Assembly (NCBI GenBank): GCA_043736395.1
Contig: JAYTCQ010000356.1
Location: 1-34,333 of the forward strand
Length of the DNA: 34,333 nucleotides
Direction: 5' to 3'
DNA from: JAFDVL01 sp043736395
GTDB lineage: Bacteria > Acidobacteriota > Blastocatellia > RBC074
A program made the translations under genes and the position numbers. The notes under the pieces are model-generated. The model did no database searches and had not been told where the DNA came from. It saw nothing but the letters and a program-made list of their open reading frames with translations. Positions 8,004 to 15,827 of this stretch are shown here, in pieces (position 1 is the first letter of the stretch; every line of letters starts with the position of its first letter).

Positions 8004-8119
8004 AGATAAAAATCCTTTCCACTAATTTTCAAATACCTTAGTGTACTGCTGGAAGGTGAGAAGAATACATAGTATTTTTAAGGAAGAATCATACAAACAC
8101 TTAAGGAGTGACAAGTTTT
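8004..8119. promoter_or_regulatory. Divergent control region between the aminotransferase operon and the Lrp gene
   Basis: This 116-base AT-rich gap must hold promoters for the minus-strand catabolic operon and the plus-strand regulator. TACCTTA (8031-8037) and TTTAAGGAAG further right form a weak dyad, and TACATAGTATTTTTA gives an AT-rich core. Lrp/AsnC proteins typically bind degenerate AT-rich dyads in their own promoters. AAGGAG at 8103-8108 is the Shine-Dalgarno sequence of the regulator. Promoter elements cannot be fixed by eye. Confidence 0.55.
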
Positions 8120-8587
8120 ATGCATAATCTCTTACATAATGAAAAGCTGCTGGATGAAATCGGCTGGAACATTCTTGATGCTTTGCAGGAAAATGGGCGG
8201 CTGTCCTACGCTGAACTGGGAAGGATGGTTGGATTATCCACACCAGCTGTTGCGGAGCGGGTTAAGAAATTAGAAGATGCCGGAATCATCACGGGTTATC
8301 ACGCGGAAGTGAATCCCGAAATGGCAGGCTTGCGCGTGACGGCTTATATCAGAATTCGGATTCAGGGCGGAGACCTTAATCGCATTATTAAACTCATCAA
8401 AAAAGCCGATGAAATTGTCGAATGTCATCGCATTACGGGGACTGGAGCGTTTATTCTGAAAGCGCACGTTAGCTCAATTTTACATTTGGAAAAATTAATT
8501 GATTCGTTCACGCCATACGCGCTGACGGAGACTTCGATTGTGCTTTCATCACCAATTTCTAAACGGAGCTTACGACGGGTTGCATAA
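8120..8587 (+). CDS. Lrp/AsnC-family transcriptional regulator
   Basis: A 155-residue protein with an N-terminal winged helix-turn-helix (about residues 11-60; ILDALQENGRLSYAELG then LSTPAVAERVKKLEDAGII) and a C-terminal RAM/ligand-binding domain (about 65-145) with the GTGAFILKAHV core. I chose the ATG at 8120, since AAGGAG lies 11 bases upstream. A GTG at 8108 overlaps that Shine-Dalgarno sequence and is less likely. It is divergent from the phenylalanine/tyrosine operon, so it probably regulates the operon and itself in response to an amino acid, plausibly phenylalanine or tyrosine. The effector is an inference. Confidence 0.93.
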   Translation: MHNLLHNEKLLDEIGWNILDALQENGRLSYAELGRMVGLSTPAVAERVKKLEDAGIITGYHAEVNPEMAGLRVTAYIRIRIQGGDLNRIIKLIKKADEIVECHRITGTGAFILKAHVSSILHLEKLIDSFTPYALTETSIVLSSPISKRSLRRVA

Positions 8588-8766
8588 CTGGGAGCGCCAG
8601 CATCCTGCTGGCCCTGGGAGCGCAGGCGTCTCGCCTGCCGCGAGCGCGTGAAACGCCGCTCGCGTGACGTGGCGAGGGACTCTTGAACTTCAAGGGACAT
8701 CCTCGCCACGGTCGTTTGCATCGCTGCGCTGGCAAACGGAGCCAGCAGGATGTTGGCGCTCCCAGT
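8587..8766. repeat. Composite palindromic repeat element (180 bp)
   Basis: Outer arms 8587-8612 and 8741-8766 (starting ACTGGGAGCGCC) match at 25 of 26 positions. Nested inside are a CGCGAGCG/CGCTCGCG hairpin (8639-8646 with 8657-8664) and a CGTGGCGAGG/CCTCGCCACG pair (8668-8677 with 8701-8710). A GCAGGCGtctCGCCTGC palindrome lies near 8622-8638. The element is GC-richer than its surroundings and starts on the last base of the regulator's stop codon. No protein is encoded; it looks like an assembly of REP-like units. A further unit-like stretch (TTGCGCTCCCAGT) follows to about 8780. Confidence 0.8.
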
Positions 8767-8842
8767 CTTGCGCTCCCAGTTGATGTAGATATAATTCCGC
8801 CCGATCACAAATTCTTTATTTTCACCTATCGGAGAACCTGCT

Positions 8843-9757
8843 ATGAACTTGAATGAAGTAAAATCAGGAATCCTGCGAACACCTGACGAATGCTTTGAAA
8901 ATCTTGCTGACTTCCCTTTTCAACCGCACTACGTCGAAGTTGACGGGCTTCGCATTCATTACCTTGACGAAGGTTTAAGCGATGCTGAGCCGATTCTGTT
9001 AATGCATGGGGAGCCGTCGTGGTGTTATCTCTATCGCAAAATGATTCCGGTGTTAGTCGCAGCGGGCTATCGTTGCATTGCAGCTGATTTAATTGGCTTT
9101 GGTCGCTCTGACAAACTCGCCAGCCGCGACGATTATTCCTACCAATTTCACGTCGATGTGATGAATGGATTTTTCAGAAAGCTGAATTTGAATGGCGTAA
9201 CTCTCTTTGGACAGGATTGGGGTGGGCTGATCGGGCTGCGAATTTTGGCTGATAATCCTGATCATTTTGCGCGTCTGGTGGTTGCGAATACTGGTTTGCC
9301 GACCGGAGACCACGCGCCGTCGGAAGGGTTCTTGAAATGGAAACACTACGCTGAAACTGTCGAGAATTTTCACGTCGGCGGCATCATCAAAGGCGGTTGT
9401 GCAACGCCATTATCAGCGGAAACCGTTGCGGCATACAACGCTCCTTTTCCCGATGATTCTTTCAAAGAAGGAGCGAGAATTTTTCCGAAGTTAGTTCCGA
9501 TTACGCCTGATAATCCAGCGTCGGAAGCAAATCGAAAAGCATGGGGAATTCTGCAACAATGGGAAGGAAAAGTCCTGACACTGTTTAGTGACAAAGATGC
9601 CGTCACCGCAGGCGGCGAAAAACCTTTTCAAAAATTAATGCCCGGCGCAAAAGATCAACCACACCAAATTATTCAAGACGGTGGACATTTTTTGCAGGAA
9701 GACAAAGGCGAAGAAATCGCTGTAAAAATGTTGGAATGGATGAAAGTTATTGTATGA
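8843..9757 (+). CDS. Haloalkane dehalogenase-like alpha/beta hydrolase
   Basis: A 304-residue alpha/beta hydrolase. The nucleophile is aspartate rather than serine: D125 in FGQDWGG, followed by W126, the halide-binding position. E57 in LMHGEPSW occupies the oxyanion/halide site as in DhlA. The acid is probably D250 or D252 (LFSDKDAVT), and the base is H282 in DGGHFLQED. This set of residues places it with haloalkane dehalogenases, perhaps subfamily I, which hydrolyse carbon-halogen bonds. Epoxide hydrolases also use Asp but normally show different oxyanion motifs. The natural substrate is unknown. GGAG precedes the ATG. Its stop overlaps the next start by four bases, so the next gene is co-expressed. 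Confidence 0.85.
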   Translation: MNLNEVKSGILRTPDECFENLADFPFQPHYVEVDGLRIHYLDEGLSDAEPILLMHGEPSWCYLYRKMIPVLVAAGYRCIAADLIGFGRSDKLASRDDYSYQFHVDVMNGFFRKLNLNGVTLFGQDWGGLIGLRILADNPDHFARLVVANTGLPTGDHAPSEGFLKWKHYAETVENFHVGGIIKGGCATPLSAETVAAYNAPFPDDSFKEGARIFPKLVPITPDNPASEANRKAWGILQQWEGKVLTLFSDKDAVTAGGEKPFQKLMPGAKDQPHQIIQDGGHFLQEDKGEEIAVKMLEWMKVIV

Positions 9758-10737
9758 AATTTATTACCCATCTTTTGCTAATTATTGCGATAAGTCTTGC
9801 TGCTTTCGCACAACAAAATCCAACGCCTACCACCTTCGATGATGGACAATTGCACATCGTATTATGCGGCACGGGTTCGCCATTAACTGATGCAAATCGC
9901 GCTCAAGCTTGCACGGCAATTCTGGCTGGAAACGAATTTATTTTGGTAGACACAGGCTCCGGTTCTTCGCGCAAAGTTGCAGCAAATAATCTTCCCGTAC
10001 AATACCTAAGTGCCGTGCTGCTGACGCATTTTCATTCCGATCATATTGGCGATCTTGGCGAAACCATCACGCAAAGTTGGATTGCCGGACGCACGCAAAA
10101 GCTCAATGTTTACGGGCCTCCCGGCGTTGAGAAAGTTGTCGCTGGATTTGCGCAGGCATATTCACTTGACACTGAATACCGCGTTTTACATCACAGCGAA
10201 GAGATGATGCCACGCGCCGCCGCCGGAGCAGTTGCGATCCCGGTCAATTTGAAAAAAGATACCGAAGCTGCGCTTGTGTTTGAGCGCAATGGATTAAAAG
10301 TAGTGGCCTTCAAAGTGAATCACGATCCGGTGACTCCGGCGTACGGCTACCGTTTTGAATACAAAGGACGCGTCGTAGTGATTTCAGGCGACACCGCGAA
10401 AAGTGAAAATTTAGCAAAACACGCGGTGGGCGCGGACTTATTAATTCACGAAGTCATCGCAAAAAATCTGTTGCAATTTGCCGCAGCGAATTTTGAAAAA
10501 TCCGGCAACAAGCGCCGCGCAAAATTAGCCAGCGACATCATCACGTATCACACCAGCCCCACCGAAGCCGCTGAAATTGCCGCGGCGGCGAAGGTGGAGA
10601 CATTAGTATTCACGCACCTGGTTCCAGTACCGAATGCACAAACGGAGCCAGCATTCACGCGTGGCGTCAGTGAAATTTTCAAAGGTAAAGTTGTGCTTGG
10701 CACTGACGGCATGCGCTTTGATTTGCCAATGAAGTAG
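9754..10737 (+). CDS. Secreted metallo-beta-lactamase-fold hydrolase (RNase Z/arylsulfatase-like)
   Basis: I chose the ATG at 9754, which overlaps the dehalogenase stop (ATGA) and gives 327 residues with a clean signal peptide (about 1-19, ending AAFAQ). The metal motif is complete: H92-x-H94-x-D96-H97 (THFHSDHIGD), H190, D213 in ISGDTAKS and H288 in FTHLVP. LLIHEV and YHTSPTEAAEIA are typical of the tRNase Z/AtsA-like branch of the superfamily. The signal peptide argues against tRNA processing, so a periplasmic phosphodiesterase, sulfatase or lactonase is more likely. Translation is coupled to the dehalogenase. The TAG stop is contributed by a palindromic repeat. Confidence 0.88.
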   Translation: MKFITHLLLIIAISLAAFAQQNPTPTTFDDGQLHIVLCGTGSPLTDANRAQACTAILAGNEFILVDTGSGSSRKVAANNLPVQYLSAVLLTHFHSDHIGDLGETITQSWIAGRTQKLNVYGPPGVEKVVAGFAQAYSLDTEYRVLHHSEEMMPRAAAGAVAIPVNLKKDTEAALVFERNGLKVVAFKVNHDPVTPAYGYRFEYKGRVVVISGDTAKSENLAKHAVGADLLIHEVIAKNLLQFAAANFEKSGNKRRAKLASDIITYHTSPTEAAEIAAAAKVETLVFTHLVPVPNAQTEPAFTRGVSEIFKGKVVLGTDGMRFDLPMK

Positions 10738-10757
10738 CGCAAACTTTCCAGTTTGCG
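10734..10757 (+). repeat. REP-like element: GTAG foot plus CGCAAACT hairpin
   Basis: GTAG (10734-10737) is followed by CGCAAACT, loop TTCC, AGTTTGCG (10738-10757), a perfect 8-bp stem. The TAG of the foot is the stop codon of the metallo-beta-lactamase gene. Near-identical copies lie at 11084-11107 (inverted), 12231-12254 and 12336-12359 (inverted). A GTAG foot next to a small hairpin is the architecture recognised by REP-associated Y1 transposases (RAYTs) in enterobacteria. Confidence 0.85.
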
Positions 10758-10770
10758 ATTTTTTGTTTGT

Positions 10771-11010
10771 ACGATAGTTCGGACAGTTTTGAAAAAACCA
10801 GTTTTATGAATTGCCGTCTGCTTTAGCTGACGTCAATAAAAGCCATAAATCAAAGGCTTTAGCCGAACTCTGACAAAAATATCAAATTATCCTTTTGCTT
10901 TAGCTAAAGCTCAGAGGATCATCTTAAATCTTTCAGAAATTCGGCTAAAGCCCTGTGTTTATTATGATTCAAGTTCCGGCAATTTATCTGAAAACTGTCC
11001 GAACAATCGT
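10771..11010. repeat. Nested palindromic element with 20-bp terminal inverted repeats (MITE-like)
   Basis: Terminal arms 10771-10790 (ACGATAGTTCGGACAGTTTT) and 10991-11010 match at 19 of 20 positions. Inside lie AATTGCCG/CGGCAATT (10809-10816 with 10977-10984), GGCTTTAGCCGAA/TTCGGCTAAAGCC (10855-10867 with 10940-10952) and a central palindrome GCTTTAGCTAAAGC (10897-10910). The 240 bases encode no protein and could fold into one long branched stem. No clear target-site duplication is visible. It is bracketed by the REP-like copies at 10734 and 11084. Together these fill the 384-base gap between the two plus-strand genes, leaving little room for a separate promoter. Confidence 0.8.
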
Positions 11011-11083
11011 TGTAACGAATTGCAAAAAGTTAGAAAGCTTTTCGATACTGTTTGTTTCTTTGGAAATAATTAGTCTATCACCA

Positions 11084-11107
11084 AGCAAACTGGAAAGTTT
11101 GCTCTAC
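11084..11107 (-). repeat. REP-like element, inverted copy
   Basis: Read on the minus strand: GTAG (11107-11104), then AGCAAACT, loop TTCC, AGTTTGCT. The stem is a perfect 8 bp. It faces the copy at 10734, forming a BIME-like inverted pair around the nested element. It ends four bases before the Shine-Dalgarno sequence of the downstream oxidoreductase gene, so it lies in that gene's leader. Confidence 0.85.
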
Positions 11108-11121
11108 TACAGGAGAAAAAC

Positions 11122-12234
11122 ATGTCCGTAACTCGCCGGAATTTTATCAAGCAATCCGCTGCTTCCTCGCTCATCGCGGGAGCCATCACTCCCGCAGTCG
11201 CCCAACGCGTACCCGATGTGCCAGGGAAAAAACTTGGATGGGCAATCGTAGGTTTGGGAAATTTAGCCATCAATCAAATTTTGCCAGGCTTCGCGAAGTC
11301 AGAAAAATCCAAGCTCGTCGCATTCGTCAGCGGCAATCGTGAAAAGGCTGATAAGCTCGCAGCGCGTTACAACGTCAATGCCAAAAATATTTACAATTAT
11401 CAGAACTACGACGAACTCAAAAATAATCCTGAAGTAGACGTGATCTACATCGTATTGCCGAATTCGATGCACGCGGAATACACCATTCGCGGAGCGAAAG
11501 CGGGCAAACATATTCTCACTGAAAAGCCGATGGCGAGTACTCCGAAACATTGTGAAGCGATGATCGCGGCGTGTCGTGCCGCGGGCAAAAAACTAATGGT
11601 CGCGTATCGTTGCCGCTACGAACCATTCAATCAAACGCTCATCAAAATTGCGCAGGACAAAGAATTGCTGGGGCCAATCAGAGCCGTCGTCAGCGATCAC
11701 GGCTTCAACATTGGTGATCCGAAGCAATGGCGATTGAATATGGCGCTCGCGGGTGGCGGTTCGTTGATGGATATTGGACTCTATGCGTTACAGGCGACTC
11801 GGTATTGCACAGGCGAAGAGCCTACGGAAATCAGCGCGATGGAATACACTGACCGTACCGACATTCGATTTAAAGAAGTCGAAGACATGATTAATTTTCA
11901 GCTGAAATTTCCCAGCGGCGCGTTGGGGCAATGCACTTCGAGTTACGGCTACGCCGGACAAAATCGAATTCGCGTGATTGGTACGAAAGGCTGGGTCGAA
12001 TTAGAACCTGCGACCGGATATACTGGTGCGCGGCTGCGGACAAAAATTGCCGGACAATTAGCCGAACGCGACATCCAACCCAGAGATCATTTCGCAATGG
12101 AAATGGACCACATGTCAGATTGCATTATGAACAATAAAGAAGTGCTGACGCCGGGTGAAGAAGGCTTGAAAGATTTGAAATATATGATGGCGATTTATGA
12201 AGCGGCGAAGACGGGCAGGACGGTGAAGGTGTAG
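11122..12234 (+). CDS. Tat-exported Gfo/Idh/MocA-family oxidoreductase (glucose-fructose oxidoreductase-like)
   Basis: The 370-residue protein begins with a twin-arginine signal (T4-R-R-N-F-I-K10, then a hydrophobic stretch ending TPAVAQ at about 28). A Rossmann NAD(P)-binding motif, WAIVGLGNLA (40-49), follows. The family catalytic motif E134-K135-P136 (LTEKPMAS) and the GGGSLMDIGLY segment (D217, Y221) are present. The Tat signal implies folding with a bound nucleotide before export to the periplasm, as known for Zymomonas glucose-fructose oxidoreductase, to which this architecture is closest. The sugar substrate is uncertain. AGGAG precedes the ATG. The TAG stop is part of a REP-like repeat, and a bidirectional terminator follows. 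Confidence 0.9.
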   Translation: MSVTRRNFIKQSAASSLIAGAITPAVAQRVPDVPGKKLGWAIVGLGNLAINQILPGFAKSEKSKLVAFVSGNREKADKLAARYNVNAKNIYNYQNYDELKNNPEVDVIYIVLPNSMHAEYTIRGAKAGKHILTEKPMASTPKHCEAMIAACRAAGKKLMVAYRCRYEPFNQTLIKIAQDKELLGPIRAVVSDHGFNIGDPKQWRLNMALAGGGSLMDIGLYALQATRYCTGEEPTEISAMEYTDRTDIRFKEVEDMINFQLKFPSGALGQCTSSYGYAGQNRIRVIGTKGWVELEPATGYTGARLRTKIAGQLAERDIQPRDHFAMEMDHMSDCIMNNKEVLTPGEEGLKDLKYMMAIYEAAKTGRTVKV

Positions 12235-12254
12235 CGCAAACTTTCTAGTTTGCG
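12231..12254 (+). repeat. REP-like element supplying a stop codon
   Basis: GTAG (12231-12234), then CGCAAACT, loop TTCT, AGTTTGCG. It differs from the 10734 copy by one loop base. The TAG is the stop codon of the Gfo/Idh/MocA gene, the same arrangement as at 10734. Confidence 0.85.
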
Positions 12255-12278
12255 TGACGACATAAATTCAACTTCAAA

Positions 12279-12314
12279 GAAAACCGAGCTAAATTCATAG
12301 CTCGGTTTTCTTTT
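12279..12314. terminator. Bidirectional intrinsic terminator between convergent genes
   Basis: A perfect 12-bp stem (GAAAACCGAGCT, 12279-12290, with 12299-12310) closes an 8-base loop and is followed by TTTT on the plus strand. It lies between the plus-strand oxidoreductase and the minus-strand TonB receptor. The minus-strand side has CTTTG rather than a strong U-tract, so termination is probably stronger for the plus strand. Confidence 0.85.
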
Positions 12315-12335
12315 GTGTTTGCAGAAAAGGAATCA

Positions 12336-12359
12336 CGCAAACTTCAAAGTTTGCGCTAC
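12336..12359 (-). repeat. REP-like element, inverted copy
   Basis: On the minus strand: GTAG (12359-12356), CGCAAACT, loop TTGA, AGTTTGCG. It forms an inverted pair with the 12231 copy across the terminator, and ends four bases before the stop codon of the TonB-dependent receptor. Confidence 0.85.
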
Positions 12360-12363
12360 CGTT

Positions 12364-15300
12364 TTAAAACACGAGCTTCAATCCGAACTGAAAACGTCGC
12401 GGCTCAAACGCTGAAGAGAACGCCAGCGGTTGTCCCAGTGCGATGCTTCGATCTGTGCGTCCGGTTAAGCGAACCGTTCCGGCGTTGTAATCCGGCTCGG
12501 TAAATTTGCCCGTCGCATCCACCGTTGGCGGAATGATGTCGCGCACGGCAGAGTAGTTTGTGCGATTGAACAGGTTGATAGCTTCGACCGTGAAATCAAG
12601 TCGCGTCTGACCATCCGTACGAAAGCGAAACGAACGCGTCAGTCGCCCGTCTACGCTGCGATAGTTTGGGCCGATACCCGTGTTGCGTCCGATGTAAAAC
12701 AGTCGGTCGTTACCTCCGCGTGTGTCGCCATTGATGTCCTGCCCGGTCGTCAGCGTGAACGGAATGCCGCTGCGCACAGAGATAATCGGCGCGATGGAGA
12801 AATCACGTAATGCGGCATTTTTCCATGGACTGGTGAACACGCCGCTCAGGACATAATTGTGCCGTAGATCAAAGCTCGACAACGCACGATCTGTAAACAA
12901 GCGCGTCGCAAACGGAGCTGCGAAGGCCGTATTGAAATCCGTCACGTCGTCAATCGTTTTGCTCCAGGTATAAGAGGACTGGAACGAAAAATAATTAGAG
13001 AAGCGTTTCGTCACCGACAATGTGAGTCCGTGATAGATGGAATTACCACGCGAAGTATATTGAAACTTTTGCGTGATGGTTGGATCAATGGATTGATACA
13101 GCGGGCCAAATGCCGGATTACGCGTGAGCAGTGCCGCCGCGTTCGCCGCCGACGGCGTACAACCTGGCGCACCCGCTTCGCATAAATTCACCGGTACAGG
13201 CTGTTGAATGTGAATCCCACGATACATATTCCAGGCGACTTCGACGCTGAGGTCGCGGACAATTTGGCGTTGAATGCCGAGGTTTGCCTGCACCGAATAA
13301 TTGGCTTTGTAATCGGGGCCAATTTCGATGACGACACGACCGGTACCTTTCGCTGCGGTTGAGACGCCCGCCGCTGTCAGCTCTGTGGCAGTCAATTGCT
13401 GAAAAGGTAATTTTCCTGCCGCAACACCGCGCGCCCAAAGTGCCGCAGGCGTTTGCGTGGCCGGGAAAGCTGGCGAACGGAAGACCTGACTTAAATACTC
13501 GCCCGTATCATTAAGCAAATTGACGAGGTAAGGAACCTGATAATAAACCGGTGAATAGAAAATTCCTCCGCCACCGCGTACGACAGTTTTCTTATCGCCC
13601 GTGACATCAAAGGCAAAACCGAAGCGCGGCGAGAAATAGGTCGCCGATGGGACGGGGCGAGGCTCGCCGTCGTGATCAAGGCGTCCGCCAAAATCAAGTG
13701 TGAGGCGATTATTCACCTTCCACGAATCCTGCGCGAAAAAGCCGAGATAGCGCACGACACCTTTCCACGTCGAATTGCCGAAGCTTTGCCGATAAAGGAA
13801 CGGCAAACCGAAATTGAAGCTTTGTAGCGCATTGAGTGTTGTCCCTGCGGTCAACGTTGCTACTGTCGCCGCGCCCGTTGTGGTGTTCGTGCAATCTGTG
13901 GCAGGGCGGCCTGCTGTGGTGCAAATTGCAGGGATTACGGCGGCTTGTGCAGCGGCGGGTACTAAAGCAGTGAGCGGGTAAACGCCACCCTGGAAATTCC
14001 ATTCGCCGCCGACCCACAAATCGTTGCGCACTTCGTATTGCACCGGGCGGAACGAACCACCGAATTTCATCGTATGGTTGCCGCGCATCCAGGTCAGATT
14101 GTTTTCAAACTGATAACGGTTTTGCAGTGTATTGAACGGTGCGACGGAATTGCGATTGAACGCGGCAATCCCCGTCAGGATGAGTGCAGTGCTGCCGGGA
14201 GGGCGAGGCGTAGTGATAGCAGAGTTCCTGGGCGAAAATTGCACGCGCAATTGATTCACGACGGTTCCGCCAAAATTATGCGTCCAACCAATCAGCGACG
14301 TGTAATCGCGCACATCAAGCGTCGTCCCATTGCTCGGCGAAGTGCCGGGATCAGTGCCAAGTTGTTCATTGAAATTATGCGCCAGCGAGAACCGTCCCAT
14401 GATCGAATCATTCTGGCTGATGTTGTAATCTACACGCGTGATCCAGTTATTCAACCGAAACGGCGCATTGATGATGCCTTCGTTTTGCCGTAGCAAATTA
14501 AAGCCTGCGGTGTTGCTCGTCGCGCTGGTCACCAATGAATTACGGAATTGTCCGACGACCGCTTGCACCGTCGCATCCGACGAAGTCGCCAGCCGATTGA
14601 GCAGCGTAGTTTGCGCAGCACTCGGCTGCGTCAGAATATTGCTGCTGTAGCTTCGGAACCTGGCAATGTCGAGTTTTTGCCGTTCGTAATTCGTAAAGAA
14701 GAACAATTTATTCTTGACCAGCGGGCCGCCAAACGTGAAGCCAGGATAGAATTGCTGTTGATAGATGCGTGTGCTGTTTGGAATAAAAGTCGGGATAAAG
14801 CGTTCACGCGCCGAGGTCTTGTCCGAGCGGAAGTAGGAGTATAAGCTGCCGTGATAATTATTCGTGCCACTGCGCGTGACGGCGTTGAGAGCAGTGCCTG
14901 CAGTGAAGCCGAATTCAGCATTGAACGAATTGCGATTGACTTGAAATTCCTGCACCGCTTCGGGACTGATGGCGAAGCGCAACTGACCGGAGCCGTATTC
15001 GTTTTCGCCTCCATCCACGGTCGTGAGGTTGCCTCGTCCGTTGCTGCCACCAATACTAAAACCTGAAGTACCGAAAGTGAAGCGTCCTCCACCCTGCACA
15101 CGTGGCGCGGTCGAGCTTGAGACGCCGGGCAAAGTAAAAACATACGAGGTAAAATCTCGTCCAATATTCGGCAGGCTCTGAATTTGCTTACTCTCAATCG
15201 TATTCGATTGCTGCGTGCGTTCGGTTTCAATGAGTGGCCCTTCGGAAGAAATTGTGACTTCTCCGGCGACGCCTCCGATTTGTAATTTGATGCCGTACTC

Positions 15301-15618
15301 CGCCACTTGTCCAACCGTCAAATTAATATCTTTCACTACCTGCCTGGAAAATCCTGTCGCGTTGACCGAGAGTTCATACGGGCCGGGACGCAACGTCAAA
15401 AACGTGAATTCGCCATTGGCATCTGTTTGCGCCGTTCGTTCAGTTCCCTGATCGGTACTCTTGATCAAAACCGTAGCATTGGGAATTCCGGCACCTTGTT
15501 GATCTGTAATTGTTCCTCGGACAGTGGCCGAAGTTACGTCAGCTTGCGCTAAAGCCGAAATTGCCAAAATAATCAAAATGATCAGGTTTCTGGCAATTTG
15601 AGGGAATAGGCTTTTCAT
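12364..15618 (-). CDS. Oar-like TonB-dependent receptor with carboxypeptidase-regulatory-like domain
   Basis: A 1084-residue outer-membrane protein. The ATG at 15618 has GGAGG seven bases upstream and gives a clean signal peptide (1-25, ending ALAQA). The open frame extends upstream, but that part lacks these features. Residues about 30-112 form a carboxypeptidase-D regulatory-like beta sandwich (VRGTITDQQGAGIPNATV, then GEFTFLTLRPGPYELSV). The plug follows (about 125-250; GRDFTSYVFTLPGVSSS, NAVTRSGTNNYHGSLYSYFR), then a large beta-barrel ending RRFQFGLKLVF, with the terminal phenylalanine expected for Bam-mediated insertion. No classical TonB box is obvious. Such Oar-like receptors are greatly expanded in Acidobacteria. 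The ligand is unknown; uptake of oligosaccharides or peptides is a guess. Confidence 0.93.
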   Translation of the reverse strand: MKSLFPQIARNLIILIILAISALAQADVTSATVRGTITDQQGAGIPNATVLIKSTDQGTERTAQTDANGEFTFLTLRPGPYELSVNATGFSRQVVKDINLTVGQVAEYGIKLQIGGVAGEVTISSEGPLIETERTQQSNTIESKQIQSLPNIGRDFTSYVFTLPGVSSSTAPRVQGGGRFTFGTSGFSIGGSNGRGNLTTVDGGENEYGSGQLRFAISPEAVQEFQVNRNSFNAEFGFTAGTALNAVTRSGTNNYHGSLYSYFRSDKTSARERFIPTFIPNSTRIYQQQFYPGFTFGGPLVKNKLFFFTNYERQKLDIARFRSYSSNILTQPSAAQTTLLNRLATSSDATVQAVVGQFRNSLVTSATSNTAGFNLLRQNEGIINAPFRLNNWITRVDYNISQNDSIMGRFSLAHNFNEQLGTDPGTSPSNGTTLDVRDYTSLIGWTHNFGGTVVNQLRVQFSPRNSAITTPRPPGSTALILTGIAAFNRNSVAPFNTLQNRYQFENNLTWMRGNHTMKFGGSFRPVQYEVRNDLWVGGEWNFQGGVYPLTALVPAAAQAAVIPAICTTAGRPATDCTNTTTGAATVATLTAGTTLNALQSFNFGLPFLYRQSFGNSTWKGVVRYLGFFAQDSWKVNNRLTLDFGGRLDHDGEPRPVPSATYFSPRFGFAFDVTGDKKTVVRGGGGIFYSPVYYQVPYLVNLLNDTGEYLSQVFRSPAFPATQTPAALWARGVAAGKLPFQQLTATELTAAGVSTAAKGTGRVVIEIGPDYKANYSVQANLGIQRQIVRDLSVEVAWNMYRGIHIQQPVPVNLCEAGAPGCTPSAANAAALLTRNPAFGPLYQSIDPTITQKFQYTSRGNSIYHGLTLSVTKRFSNYFSFQSSYTWSKTIDDVTDFNTAFAAPFATRLFTDRALSSFDLRHNYVLSGVFTSPWKNAALRDFSIAPIISVRSGIPFTLTTGQDINGDTRGGNDRLFYIGRNTGIGPNYRSVDGRLTRSFRFRTDGQTRLDFTVEAINLFNRTNYSAVRDIIPPTVDATGKFTEPDYNAGTVRLTGRTDRSIALGQPLAFSSAFEPRRFQFGLKLVF

Positions 15619-15656
15619 TGTAAGACCTCCAAAATTTGGTTGATAGAATAATTCAT

Positions 15657-15681
15657 AACAACCCGGAAATGCCGGGCTGTT
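15657..15681 (-). promoter_or_regulatory. Hairpin in the leader of the TonB receptor gene
   Basis: A 10-bp stem (CCGGGTTGTT paired with AACAGCCCGG on the minus strand, one G-U pair) closes a 5-base loop. It lies 38 bases upstream of the receptor start and downstream of the MFS gene stop. It is followed by a weakly U-rich run, so it could be a terminator for the MFS gene or an attenuator for the receptor. The other 150 bases of this gap are AT-rich and probably hold the receptor promoter, although none can be fixed. Confidence 0.5.
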
Positions 15682-15827
15682 AAAGCTCAAAACAAATTAC
15701 ATGAATAGCGAAATGACAACTATGATTTTCTTAGAATTACATTAATTTTGTGGAGGCTGAATTCTATCTCAGAAAATCTGAGATTCATAACCAAATTTGT
15801 CATTTGAATAAGTTATCCTGTGCTTCC

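Noticed and set aside
8425..8808. 127-codon minus-strand frame over the Lrp gene end and the palindrome cluster
   Set aside because: It overlaps the regulator on the opposite strand and is otherwise made of repeat sequence.
10771..11010. Insertion sequence
   Set aside because: Terminal inverted repeats are present, but there is no transposase frame and no clear target duplication, so I list it as a MITE-like repeat.
14631..15314. Long minus-strand frame of 227 codons inside the TonB receptor gene
   Set aside because: It is an alternative frame of the receptor, with a Ser/Arg-rich composition typical of frame-shifted reading and no domain.
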